Assembly: GCF_900185645.1 (NCBI RefSeq)
Contig: NZ_FYAM01000011.1
Location: 248,001-312,000, forward strand
Source of the DNA: Clostridium sp. BSD9I1
GTDB lineage: Bacteria; Bacillota; Clostridia; Clostridiales; Clostridiaceae
Direction of reading: 5' to 3'
DNA: 64,000 bases
Below are positions 26,983-36,120 of the stretch, in pieces. The notes below the pieces were generated by a model. It did not search any database and had not been told where the DNA came from. It was given only the letters and a program-made list of their open reading frames with translations. Numbering within the stretch: the first letter of the stretch is position 1; each line of letters starts with the position of its first letter. The translations under genes and the position numbers were made by a program.

Positions 26983-27040
26983 GTTTTATAATATACTCTT
27001 TTTCCATACTGGGATTCTTTTATCTTTTCATAAAATATAT

Positions 27041-28057
27041 TTATTCTAAAGTATCTTCTATTTCTTCTATTGTTGGTAATGTTCCTTTTAATTCCTCTGG
27101 TATTTTTTCTAATAATTTATATTCGCTTACACCTATTGGCTTTGTTATATCTTTAAGTGAATACTCTGCTACAAGTCTATTTTTTTCCTTGCATAATATT
27201 ATACCTATTGATGGATTATCCATTTCAGTTTTTAATATATCATCTACAGCTGAAAGATAGAAATTCAACTTTCCTGCATACTCTGGCTTAAATTTACCAG
27301 TCTTTAATTCTATTACAACATAACATCTTAATTTTAGATTATAAAATAATAAATCTAAATAATAATCATCATTGCCTACTTGCAATTTATATTGATTTCC
27401 TATAAATGCAAACCCCGATCCTAACTCTAACAGTAGTTTAGTAACCTTTTTTACTAATTGATTTTCTATATCTCTTTCATTCATATCTTCTGTCATTGTA
27501 ATAAAATCAAATATATATGGGTCTTTTAAAGTTTCTACCGCAAGCTTATTATTAGGTGCCTCTAACTTTTCCATAAAATTTGTTGTTTTTATCTCACTAT
27601 TCTGCCTCTGGAATAGATTGCTTTCAATTTGATGTACCAAAGTGTTTCTACTCCATCCATTTTCTATTGTCTTATTAATGTACCAAATTCTTTTATCTAT
27701 ATCTTTTACTCTATCCATTAGCACTACATTATGTGACCATGGAATTTGTGCAACCACTTGTTGCACAAATTGAATATCCTTATATTCCTCTGCAAATTTT
27801 CTCATATATTTTAAATTTCTAGTTGAAAAGCCTTTTTGATCTGGGAACTCATCTTTTATTTCTTTTGCTATATTATCAATTACTTTTGCTCCCCAGCCTT
27901 CTTTATCTTGATAATTTAATATTACGCTGCCTATGTTCCAATATAATATTAATAATTCCTTATTTACAGCTAATAATGCTTTTTGTCTTGAATTCTTTAT
28001 CTGAATTTTTATACCACTTATTAACGACTTGTATTCATTAGACTTTTCTATACTCAT
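27041..28057 (-). CDS. DUF1016 (YhcG-type) PDDEXK nuclease
   Basis: A 338-aa protein. The N-terminal DUF1016 domain contains LAVNKELLILYWNIGSVIL and FSTRNLKYMRKFAEEY, and the middle has WSHNVVLMDRV. The C-terminal nuclease core runs GNQYKLQVGNDDYYLDLLFY and YVVIELKTGKFKPEYAGKLN, with the D...ExK catalytic triad of PD-(D/E)XK enzymes. YhcG/RpnN-type proteins are found in defence islands and near restriction systems; the target is unknown. It lies 200 bases downstream of zorD but is separated from it by a terminator, so it is probably independent. Confidence 0.85.
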   Translation of the reverse strand: MSIEKSNEYKSLISGIKIQIKNSRQKALLAVNKELLILYWNIGSVILNYQDKEGWGAKVIDNIAKEIKDEFPDQKGFSTRNLKYMRKFAEEYKDIQFVQQVVAQIPWSHNVVLMDRVKDIDKRIWYINKTIENGWSRNTLVHQIESNLFQRQNSEIKTTNFMEKLEAPNNKLAVETLKDPYIFDFITMTEDMNERDIENQLVKKVTKLLLELGSGFAFIGNQYKLQVGNDDYYLDLLFYNLKLRCYVVIELKTGKFKPEYAGKLNFYLSAVDDILKTEMDNPSIGIILCKEKNRLVAEYSLKDITKPIGVSEYKLLEKIPEELKGTLPTIEEIEDTLE

Positions 28058-28218
28058 GCTAATCTAGACCATCCTTTAAAAATTATATACAATTTACCTA
28101 CAAAAATTATAACATAAGTCAAGGTGTTATGTCTTCCTCTCTAATTACATCGTTTTATATTCCAAAAGAATATATGATAATATTATGTAATTTATATAGT
28201 AATTTTGCATAAAAAAAT

Positions 28219-28246
28219 AAGCATGGCCTCCATAAAGCCCATGCTC
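28219..28246 (-). terminator. Dispersed terminator hairpin, copy E (no box)
   Basis: AAGCATGGCCTC...AGCCCATGCT, 14 bases past the zorD stop, followed on the minus strand by TTATTTTTTT. It ends the Zorya operon. Confidence 0.8.
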
Positions 28247-28259
28247 ATTTTTCCCCATT

Positions 28260-31200
28260 CTACACCTCTAATTTCAACTTCTCCAATGAATATCTTTTTC
28301 CGTTTTCAAGGTATATTTCACTATAATAAATATCTACTTCTTCTAGTAACTGTGCTATTTGATTTTTTAATATAATTTCCACACCATTTATGGTTCCAAA
28401 TTCTTTTGTATCTTTTGAGATGGATTCTGCTGTGGAAATTACAACTTTCTTCTCTATATCTATATTTAAGTGAGCAGCATATACATTGGAGCCGCTGTAT
28501 ACTTCGTCTAAAGCAGCCCTTGGCATATTCTTAGAACTTAACATTTTACATTGTATAAGGGTGTATTTATTATCCTTTTCAACTACCACATCTACTCCCT
28601 TATCTCCAGATTTTACAGTTAAAAATGTTCTGTAACCTTTTTTTCTATATATAAGGCTGCACAATGCTTCAAATTCATCTGGACTTAGTGTATTCATCAC
28701 ATCATATAAGGTTATAGCTCGGCTGTCCTTTGATTCTTCCTCATCCCATTCATTAACCACATCCACATTACTTTCCCCAGCTGCTAGGAAAAAGTTATTA
28801 AGCATGCTCTTTTTTCTAACCAGTAATCTATTTAACTTCTCCTCTGGAGTTTTTCCCTTTGCACTTAACGTTTCATAATAATTAATGTATTCCTGCTCTG
28901 AGTTAAATGTAGATTTTGAATGCTCCCCAAGAGTTAAAATAGGATAATAAACATATACATCCTTCTTTTGTCCTATTCTATAAGCTCTGTCCGTTGCTTG
29001 AGCTTCTTTAGCAGGATTCCAAAGCCTTGTGTAGTGTATTACATGATTTGCCTCAGTTAGGGTTATTCCAACCCCCGCTACCTCTGGAGATAATACAATC
29101 ACATCAAACCCTTGACTCTTTCTAAATTTATCAAGTATGTCTTTTCTTTTATCCTGCTGTATTTCACCATTTACTACAGAAGCATTTATTCCATACCAAT
29201 GCTTCATTGCTGCAATTAGTATTTGCTGCATCTTTTTAAATATGGTAAATATTATTACCTTCTCCTGTTTAGCCTTAATTTCATCTAAAATTCCCTTTAA
29301 GCTGCTTAGTTTAGATGAACTATTTATAACGTCGTCCATTTCCTCAGGTTTAAATAAACTATTTATATCTTCCTTTGTAACTAAATGAATATGACTGCAT
29401 AGTGCTAACATTCTTTGAACAAGAGGAAGTACACTTTCATTGTTACTATGTCGCATTTTATTTATTTGCTCTATAAACTGCTTTTCCACCCTATTGGCTG
29501 GAACATTTATAACCTTTACAATCTTATTTGGCAGCCCTTCTAATGCATCTTCTTTACTTCTTCTTATAAAATTATTTTCTATTTTTCTTACCAAATCATT
29601 ATTTAGTTCTTTTCTAGTATCTAGCTCATCACTTTTAAGCTTGTTTATTTTGCTTACATAAGTGCTGCTAAAATCCCTTCTGGAACCTAATAATCCCGGA
29701 ATAGCAAAGTCCATTATATTCCACAAATCTAAGGTAGTATTTTCTATAGGAGTTGCACTACAGGCAATTTTAAAATCTGCATTTTGTGCTTTTAATGCCA
29801 CACTTACCCTAGTGGTGGCATTTTTTATCTTTTGTGCTTCGTCACATATTATAACTTTCCAGTGAACTTTTCCAAGAAGCTTATGATTAATTCTCAATGA
29901 TTCATAGGATATTAATGTTATATCTGTATTTTTTACTTTTTCTAATTCCCTATCTCCTATGGCTCCTCTTATTTTAAAGGTGGTAAAGCTATTATCTCCA
30001 AAGAACTTTTGAATTTCCCCCTTATTTAAAGCATCAGAGTTGTCCCAATTATCTATAAGTATTGTTGGAGCTACTATAAGTGAAGGACTTACCCCTTCCT
30101 TTTCTTTTATCCATGCTAATAGTGATAGTATTTGAAGAGTTTTCCCAAGACCCATGTCATCTGCTAATAAAAATCCATTTATCTTTGAAGTTCTATATAG
30201 GTTTTGCAGCTTATAAAAACCTTCCTTTTGATGAGGAAATAAACTTACCTTTAAACTTTTAGGAATTTCTAAATTGTATCTTACTTCCTCTTTTATTTCT
30301 TCTGTATATTCTAATGAATTTAGGTTTTCTTTTACAAGCAGTTCTTTTTCCTTACTACTCTTACTCTTACTGCCCTTTTCTCCTCTAACTCTTTCAATTA
30401 TTTTATCTATATTTTCTGCTCCATAATTCTTTATATACTTTCCCTTATATTCAATGTATTTATCATCAGGATTATGAAACATTTTTTCTTTAATTTCCTG
30501 AAGCTTTGTAATGGATTTAAGTTGATTTACATCTACAATAGCTCCATTAATCTTTTCTATTTCACTTAGAATTTCATCCTTACTCATTATGATTTTATGA
30601 GCTTCCTCATTCCCTTTTATTTCAACTTCAATTAACTGCAGGTTATTTTCCTCTAGTTCATTTAATTTTCTTTGAAAAACTTCCCTATGCTCAGGTTTTA
30701 GAACTACAGTATCTTCATTTGCATTTAGTATAGGAAATTGAGCCCCTTCATCTGTATCAAACCAGCTGTTATCACTTTCTGCTCTGGCGCTGGTATTTGC
30801 TCTATAGGTTAAATACCCAAGACCAATAACTCTTGGACCATAAGAGGATAAGTCAAAACTGTCCTCATCATTTAATAAATCACTTTCTCCCCTTAAAAAT
30901 TTATTTAATCTTTCTCCTGTAAGCACTCTATCCCTTTTTACCTTTTCTGCAGCAGTTTTATTTTTAAATACTACCTTTCTGGCTTTTCCGTTATCTGATA
31001 CATTGTAAAAGTTTTTAACTTCTCTGCTTTCATCAAACTTTCTCACAAACTCGCTGTTAAACTTTTCATCCTTGCCTTCAATAACTGGCAGTATTTCAAG
31101 GGAATCCTTTTCCTTTTTAAAATCCAGCTTTATTTTATCTATGACAATAGGCTCTTCTTCCTCTTCCAGCCTTTTATTTAGTATTATATTGGCCTTACTG

Positions 31201-31763
31201 GCATATTGTTTTATTGGAACTAAAAAGCTTAATTGTTCTTCTATTTTGCTATTTTTTTCTGTGTTTATATTGTATTCAATTAACTTTTTTAAAAAGTCAT
31301 ACATGTCTTTAGGAAGGATTTGATATTCTCCATTTACTATTAAAATGTTATTTTTCAGTCTTTGGATATCATAATCTCTTCCATCCTTAAATCCAAAGGT
31401 GTACTTTACAATTTCACTTTCATTAAAGTTTCCTTTGTTATCAAGCTGTATATATCCACTGTATAATGAAGGTAAATTCAAATAGGTGTAGTCATTTGAA
31501 AATTTATTATTTTCATCATAATAAAGTTCATATAAATTATCATAGGATATATATAAATAATTTTTGTCCTCTGATATATTTAAGTTAGTAGAGCTTACCA
31601 AAATAAATATGTCTTCACTACTTTCATAATCTATTAGTACATTTTTTCCATTTTCCATTAGATAAATTTTCACAACATCATCCTGAGAATAATCAGGATT
31701 AAAGCTTCTATGGGTTGCACTATTAGAGTTTAATATTCTTTTTAATAAATCTTTAAGTCCCAT
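28260..31763 (-). CDS. zorD: Zorya SNF2 helicase-nuclease ZorD
   Basis: A 1167-aa protein. The first 500 residues are a divergent N-terminal domain. The SNF2 helicase follows, with Walker A LLADDMGLGKTLQILSLLA (about 535-550), DEAQ box VIICDEAQKIKN, and motif VI ATDRAYRIGQ near 915. The C-terminus carries an Mrr-type nuclease: FEALCSLIYRKKGYRTF, then GDKGVDVVV and the QCK of LIQCKML. SNF2 plus Mrr is the canonical ZorD of type I Zorya, the effector that degrades invading DNA. It is the last gene of zorABCD, five bases after zorC. Confidence 0.9.
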   Translation of the reverse strand: MGLKDLLKRILNSNSATHRSFNPDYSQDDVVKIYLMENGKNVLIDYESSEDIFILVSSTNLNISEDKNYLYISYDNLYELYYDENNKFSNDYTYLNLPSLYSGYIQLDNKGNFNESEIVKYTFGFKDGRDYDIQRLKNNILIVNGEYQILPKDMYDFLKKLIEYNINTEKNSKIEEQLSFLVPIKQYASKANIILNKRLEEEEEPIVIDKIKLDFKKEKDSLEILPVIEGKDEKFNSEFVRKFDESREVKNFYNVSDNGKARKVVFKNKTAAEKVKRDRVLTGERLNKFLRGESDLLNDEDSFDLSSYGPRVIGLGYLTYRANTSARAESDNSWFDTDEGAQFPILNANEDTVVLKPEHREVFQRKLNELEENNLQLIEVEIKGNEEAHKIIMSKDEILSEIEKINGAIVDVNQLKSITKLQEIKEKMFHNPDDKYIEYKGKYIKNYGAENIDKIIERVRGEKGSKSKSSKEKELLVKENLNSLEYTEEIKEEVRYNLEIPKSLKVSLFPHQKEGFYKLQNLYRTSKINGFLLADDMGLGKTLQILSLLAWIKEKEGVSPSLIVAPTILIDNWDNSDALNKGEIQKFFGDNSFTTFKIRGAIGDRELEKVKNTDITLISYESLRINHKLLGKVHWKVIICDEAQKIKNATTRVSVALKAQNADFKIACSATPIENTTLDLWNIMDFAIPGLLGSRRDFSSTYVSKINKLKSDELDTRKELNNDLVRKIENNFIRRSKEDALEGLPNKIVKVINVPANRVEKQFIEQINKMRHSNNESVLPLVQRMLALCSHIHLVTKEDINSLFKPEEMDDVINSSSKLSSLKGILDEIKAKQEKVIIFTIFKKMQQILIAAMKHWYGINASVVNGEIQQDKRKDILDKFRKSQGFDVIVLSPEVAGVGITLTEANHVIHYTRLWNPAKEAQATDRAYRIGQKKDVYVYYPILTLGEHSKSTFNSEQEYINYYETLSAKGKTPEEKLNRLLVRKKSMLNNFFLAAGESNVDVVNEWDEEESKDSRAITLYDVMNTLSPDEFEALCSLIYRKKGYRTFLTVKSGDKGVDVVVEKDNKYTLIQCKMLSSKNMPRAALDEVYSGSNVYAAHLNIDIEKKVVISTAESISKDTKEFGTINGVEIILKNQIAQLLEEVDIYYSEIYLENGKRYSLEKLKLEV

Positions 31764-31768
31764 TTATA

Positions 31769-32989
31769 TCAATCCCCTATATGGTAATTAAAATATTCAA
31801 ATTCTCTTTGAAATTTATGTTCCCAATCACTTCCATGAATCATTCTTGACTGTGCCTTTTGTTCTACCTTAAGTAGTTGAGATATTACGTAACTTTTAGC
31901 ACTGCTTCTTCTGTATCTTCTCTTATATTCCTCTGCTACCTGTTCAACCTTATCTATACTTAAAACCTCTCTATCATACATATACATTGCGCCTATTCCA
32001 GCAAATTCAACAAATATATGATTTTTAGTTTCCATCAGTAGTGCTTTTTCATATTCCTCAAAATATTCAACTCTATAAAAGTGCTTAATATATTTTTTCC
32101 AAAATATTAATCTTCTAGGATCTCCTATTATTTCAGTAAAGAACACTCCTATTTGCTTTGCTGCTCTCCACCTTTGAAATATTCTAATGGCTTCCTCATC
32201 TATACCTTTCCATTTTGCTCTTCCCGCTCCATAGGGGTCTCCTATACATTCTCCTATGTACCTAAACCATGCTTCTATATTTGGAGGCATATTTTCTAAG
32301 TTTTTATCATCTTGAGTTAAAAGGAGCTTTTCAAACACAGTTTTTTGATTTTTTTGTGGGAGATAATACTCTGTTATTTTACGAAGTTCTTCTGATCTTA
32401 AGTTTAATTCTCCCTTTTCTATTTCAGTTAACACCTTATTAGTTAAAATTGCTTTAACCATGGAGCTATCTTCTTTCATCATATATAAATTTATCTTTTC
32501 TGCCACTTCTTCTAAAGTAACACAGCTGTAAAACTCCTTATTTATGTTATTAAATAATTCCATGGAGTCCTTACTTTGTTCTATTAGATTTTTTAAAGGG
32601 ATAATTTCATCTCTCCATTGCTGATTTACGCTAAATCCAAGCTTTAATAAGTTAAATATAATCCTATATCTATACAAATTATAATAGCTAAAAATTAGTG
32701 CCTTTAGATGATAATAAATTCTACTGTGGCTTTGAAAGTATTCCTGAGTCTTAGTAATAAAGTCTGTCATTAATCCGCTACTTTCAAGTTCTTCTAGTCT
32801 ATACAGCAAGGCTTTATAATCCCTTCTTATCAAAGGTTTATTTTCCTTTAGTTTATTTAAAGACTTTTGAAATCCATCTTCTGTAACAACTACTTCAGCA
32901 TTTTCTATGGAGTCTAGTTTTTTAGCTAAATTATTTAATTTTTTAGGTTTATATATAGAAAAATCCGGAACGCTGTATGTGTATGCCAT
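31769..32989 (-). CDS. zorC: Zorya protein ZorC (EH_signature)
   Basis: A 406-aa protein. I place the start at ATG 32989 (MAYTYSVPD), where AAGGAGAAGG lies just upstream; an earlier start at 33025 would overlap zorB and has no good site. It is all-helical and soluble, with RIFQRWRAAKQIGVFFTEII and the GDPRRLIFWKKYI stretch of the EH_signature family found in ZorC. ZorC binds DNA together with ZorD in type I Zorya. Position between zorB and zorD supports the call. Confidence 0.85.
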   Translation of the reverse strand: MAYTYSVPDFSIYKPKKLNNLAKKLDSIENAEVVVTEDGFQKSLNKLKENKPLIRRDYKALLYRLEELESSGLMTDFITKTQEYFQSHSRIYYHLKALIFSYYNLYRYRIIFNLLKLGFSVNQQWRDEIIPLKNLIEQSKDSMELFNNINKEFYSCVTLEEVAEKINLYMMKEDSSMVKAILTNKVLTEIEKGELNLRSEELRKITEYYLPQKNQKTVFEKLLLTQDDKNLENMPPNIEAWFRYIGECIGDPYGAGRAKWKGIDEEAIRIFQRWRAAKQIGVFFTEIIGDPRRLIFWKKYIKHFYRVEYFEEYEKALLMETKNHIFVEFAGIGAMYMYDREVLSIDKVEQVAEEYKRRYRRSSAKSYVISQLLKVEQKAQSRMIHGSDWEHKFQREFEYFNYHIGD

Positions 32990-33002
32990 AAACCCTTCTC
33001 CT

Positions 33003-33689
33003 TTATTTTCCCTCATCAATTTCATTTAAGATGGATTTTAAGGTTTCTTCATCCTTAAGTCTAAACTTAAATTCAACTCTTCTACTATCTGCTTGTAGTA
33101 CCTTTCCATCCTTTTCAATTAAGTCTGATTTACTTCTTCCTATGGCTGAAAAATATTTTTCTATATCCTTTTGGTGCTTAATATTTATAGGGTCTTGAGA
33201 TATATATTTTACTACGCTTAAAGCCCTGCTTTGACTTAATTCCAAATTATAAATGTAAGTTCCATCATCATCTGTATGGCCTTCTATTATAACAGTGGAT
33301 ATACTTCCTTTTATTTCAGGATCTCCAAGTAATACCTTTAAATATTTAGGCACAAACTCACTTAAAAACTTTTGTCCCTCTGGCTTTAATTCACTTTTAT
33401 CTTTATCAAATAAGACTTCACTTTTTAATTTAATTGCACCAGTATTTTTATTTATTGCTATATCATTTCCCAGTTCCTTTACAAGCTTAGTTATTATTTT
33501 ACTTCTAACACTGGATAGTTCCTTAATCTTTGCTTCCTTTGTAGCAAGTGCTTGATTGTAATCCAAAACTACATAAATAAATAGGAGTACAAATACTATA
33601 AGTAGGCTGGACATAAGGTCACTAAATGATAACCAATAAGTTATTTCTTCATCTTGTCTTTTTCTTCTCCTGATAACTTTACCAAACAT
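33003..33689 (-). CDS. zorB: Zorya MotB-like protein ZorB
   Basis: A 228-aa inner-membrane protein. A short basic cytoplasmic end leads to one membrane helix, WLSFSDLMSSLLIVFVLLF, with the conserved ion-binding Asp at residue 24. The OmpA/MotB peptidoglycan-binding domain follows (VIIEGHTDDDGTYIYNLELS and QSRALSVVKYI). ZorB forms the dimer at the centre of the ZorA pentamer, an ion-driven motor that senses envelope disturbance during phage infection. Start ATG 33689 follows GGAG, six bases after the zorA stop. Confidence 0.92.
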   Translation of the reverse strand: MFGKVIRRRKRQDEEITYWLSFSDLMSSLLIVFVLLFIYVVLDYNQALATKEAKIKELSSVRSKIITKLVKELGNDIAINKNTGAIKLKSEVLFDKDKSELKPEGQKFLSEFVPKYLKVLLGDPEIKGSISTVIIEGHTDDDGTYIYNLELSQSRALSVVKYISQDPINIKHQKDIEKYFSAIGRSKSDLIEKDGKVLQADSRRVEFKFRLKDEETLKSILNEIDEGK

Positions 33690-33694
33690 AGCTG

Positions 33695-35659
33695 CTATGC
33701 TCCTTTATTTATTGCATTATCATAAATTTCTCCTAGTTCTTCTATACTGTCATTAAGATTTTGTGTTAAGCTGTATATTTTTTCAAATACATTACTTATG
33801 CTGTCATCATACTGCTTAAATATATCATTTAAGCCTCCTCTTATGGCTGCTGTATAATCCTTTACTCCTTCTTTGATTTCTCCATTTAAGCTGTCAAAGC
33901 TTCCCTTATATTGAGCCCAAAGCTCTTCAGAAATCTTTTGAGTTTCTGTAAAGTTTTTAAGCCCTTCTGTAAGCTCTACACTATTTTCACTGAAGTTATT
34001 TAATTTAGTTGCTATTTCACTATACTTTTTATTTATATCTGTTAAATTTTCCATAATATCATTTTTAAATTGATTAGTTGATTTATCAAATACTTCAAAG
34101 GTATTTGATATGGAATTATTAATTGTGTCATAGTAGTTATCTAATTTATCAATGGTACTTAAGAACTTATTATTTATTGACTCAGATGTTTCCTTAAAGT
34201 TACTCATGTTTTGGGTTAAGTTCTCCATTACAGGAGTAAAATACTCCCCAAATTTATTTAAGTTTGAGGATGTTTCCCTTAAATCACCATACATTTGCTG
34301 TTGAACCTCTATAGTATTTAAGTTTTCTTTTAATATATTTGATATCATAATGCTTGCTTCATTTTGATAGCTGATATTTTCTTTAATTTCTCTAAGTAAT
34401 ACTCTAGAGTCTTCATTTGAATAATTCTGCGTCTTAGAAAAATCGCTTAATTTAAACAGTACATCTGATAATTCTTGTGATAAATTTTCAACCTTAACAT
34501 TAGTCTTTTCCACGTTGCCTGCAGATAAGTTTGTTTGAGATATTATATTTTTTTGATTTTGCATTAGCTCTTCTATGATTTTTATGGAGTTTGCAAACTT
34601 ATCAAACATCTCTCCATTTTTATCTGTAATTTCCTTTAAGGAATTCTTTAATCCATTCATTTCCTCATTTGCAGCATTGGCAAATAAATTATGAGCACTA
34701 TCAAATAATGTACGCATAGCACTTTCATTGGTATTTTGGCTCATCATAACTAACTTTTCAGTTGCTTGTCCTAGTTTCATTAATGTTGGAGTTAGATTTT
34801 CTTGTAGTGATACATCAAACTTTTTACCAACCTGCTCTGCAAAATCAGTGGATAGTTTTTGAAGTGAGCTGGTTTGTCTCTCCAATTGAAGATATATTTC
34901 CTTTATACCATCCTCTTGAGTATTTTTAGGAAATAATCCATCTAATTTAGAAGCTAAAACATTTATCTTATTTTCCATATCCCCTAAACAATATTTTTCA
35001 TAAAAAGTTATAATCATTGAATATAAGATACCATAAAGACTTGTTTTAAAAGATATCTTTATACCATTTATAAGCAGTTGAATACTATCCTTAGTCTTTT
35101 GCACATCTCCAGTCATATGTAAGGTTTGAAGCCCTAGAACTAGTCCTAAGAATGTTCCAAAGATACCTATGGCTGTAAGAAGTTGAGGTATATAATTATG
35201 AATCTTATTGTTAAATTTAGACATAATAATGTCCTCATTAAAAAAACATCCTGCTTCGGTAGTTGCAAAATGTTTCTTCCTCTTTTCCCCATCGGATGCC
35301 CCATCGTCTTCTATTCTTCTAATAGTTTTATCAAATTGCTGCCAAGTATCCTTTAAACTATTGTTGTTAAAAAAAGCTTTGATTTCATGAAACTTGTTGT
35401 CTATATCTACGGTATTAACCTTATCTATAAAACTAATAGCATCATTAATATCTTTATCGGTGTCCTTTAGCATTCTATATAAATCATATACATTGTAAAA
35501 AGCAAGTAAGATGGTAATTATAAAAAATGCAGCAATAACAATACCACCATTGATTATTGGACTTATTGGTGGATAAAACAGCACTAATGCTGTAAAAATT
35601 ATAAATAAAATAATTGCTATCTTAAAACTTTTGGATATTGAACTAGGTCTTTTGTTCAA
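33695..35659 (-). CDS. zorA: Zorya MotA-like protein ZorA
   Basis: A 654-aa protein, first in the Zorya operon. Two N-terminal helices (residues about 12-58) and two in the MotA-like core are present (GIFGTFLGLVLGLQTL and a second with SLYGILYSMIITF). The last 400 residues are a long coiled coil, the intracellular tail of ZorA that signals from the motor to ZorC/D. Length and layout match type I ZorA. Start ATG 35659 has AGGAGGG upstream. Confidence 0.9.
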   Translation of the reverse strand: MNKRPSSISKSFKIAIILFIIFTALVLFYPPISPIINGGIVIAAFFIITILLAFYNVYDLYRMLKDTDKDINDAISFIDKVNTVDIDNKFHEIKAFFNNNSLKDTWQQFDKTIRRIEDDGASDGEKRKKHFATTEAGCFFNEDIIMSKFNNKIHNYIPQLLTAIGIFGTFLGLVLGLQTLHMTGDVQKTKDSIQLLINGIKISFKTSLYGILYSMIITFYEKYCLGDMENKINVLASKLDGLFPKNTQEDGIKEIYLQLERQTSSLQKLSTDFAEQVGKKFDVSLQENLTPTLMKLGQATEKLVMMSQNTNESAMRTLFDSAHNLFANAANEEMNGLKNSLKEITDKNGEMFDKFANSIKIIEELMQNQKNIISQTNLSAGNVEKTNVKVENLSQELSDVLFKLSDFSKTQNYSNEDSRVLLREIKENISYQNEASIMISNILKENLNTIEVQQQMYGDLRETSSNLNKFGEYFTPVMENLTQNMSNFKETSESINNKFLSTIDKLDNYYDTINNSISNTFEVFDKSTNQFKNDIMENLTDINKKYSEIATKLNNFSENSVELTEGLKNFTETQKISEELWAQYKGSFDSLNGEIKEGVKDYTAAIRGGLNDIFKQYDDSISNVFEKIYSLTQNLNDSIEELGEIYDNAINKGA

Positions 35660-35955
35660 GTTTAACCCTCCTAATTAATTATTTATCTTTGTTGTACTAT
35701 TATTGATGCATTAGTAACATCGTATATGTATTCTCACTCCTAAATTATAAAAAATTTTACCTCCAATTTCCTAAATATCACATCCCAATAAATTATTTTA
35801 TCATAAAAAATAGGACATTTATAGGGACTTTATAAACATCTATTTATGTGTAATTTATTCCACTTGAGGATAAAGTTAATAGGATTTTGCGAATTGTTAG
35901 GTACCTGATTGAATACAAGAGACAGTTATCTATACTTAGGGCTTTTTCATAAAAT
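35660..35955. other. Upstream region of zorA
   Basis: Holds the probable promoter of the Zorya operon. AT-rich sequence with TATAAT-like boxes but no unambiguous -35 pair. No gene is visible. Confidence 0.35.
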
Positions 35956-36021
35956 AAGCATGGGCTATTAAAACCCATGCTTTATCACAGTATAACTTGC
36001 CACTTGCCACGTGGGTGGCAC
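35956..36021 (-). repeat. Dispersed terminator-box element, copy F
   Basis: Hairpin AAGCATGGG...CCCATGCTT at 35956-35982, box ACTTGCCACTTGCCACGTGG...GGCAC at 35995-36021. A copy of the end of the uracil-DNA glycosylase gene follows directly. Confidence 0.8.
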
Positions 36022-36030
36022 TAATTTAGA

Positions 36031-36101
36031 TTAATTTTTCCTTTATCATCCTTATACCTTCAACAAATTCATTCTTCCCACCTTGTGCAGGATGTCTCAC
36101 T
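36031..36101 (-). pseudogene. Duplicated 3' tail of the uracil-DNA glycosylase gene
   Basis: 71 bases match 42196-42266 with about one difference (offset 6165). The frame reads VRHPAQGGKNEFVEGIRMIK and stop. There is no rest of the gene; it sits between box F and the end of the helicase gene. Confidence 0.85.
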
Positions 36102-36120
36102 AGCATTTTCAAACAACTTA

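Noticed and set aside
27041-35659. DUF1016 nuclease as a fifth Zorya gene
   Set aside because: A strong terminator hairpin at 28219-28246 separates it from zorD, and known type I Zorya has four genes.
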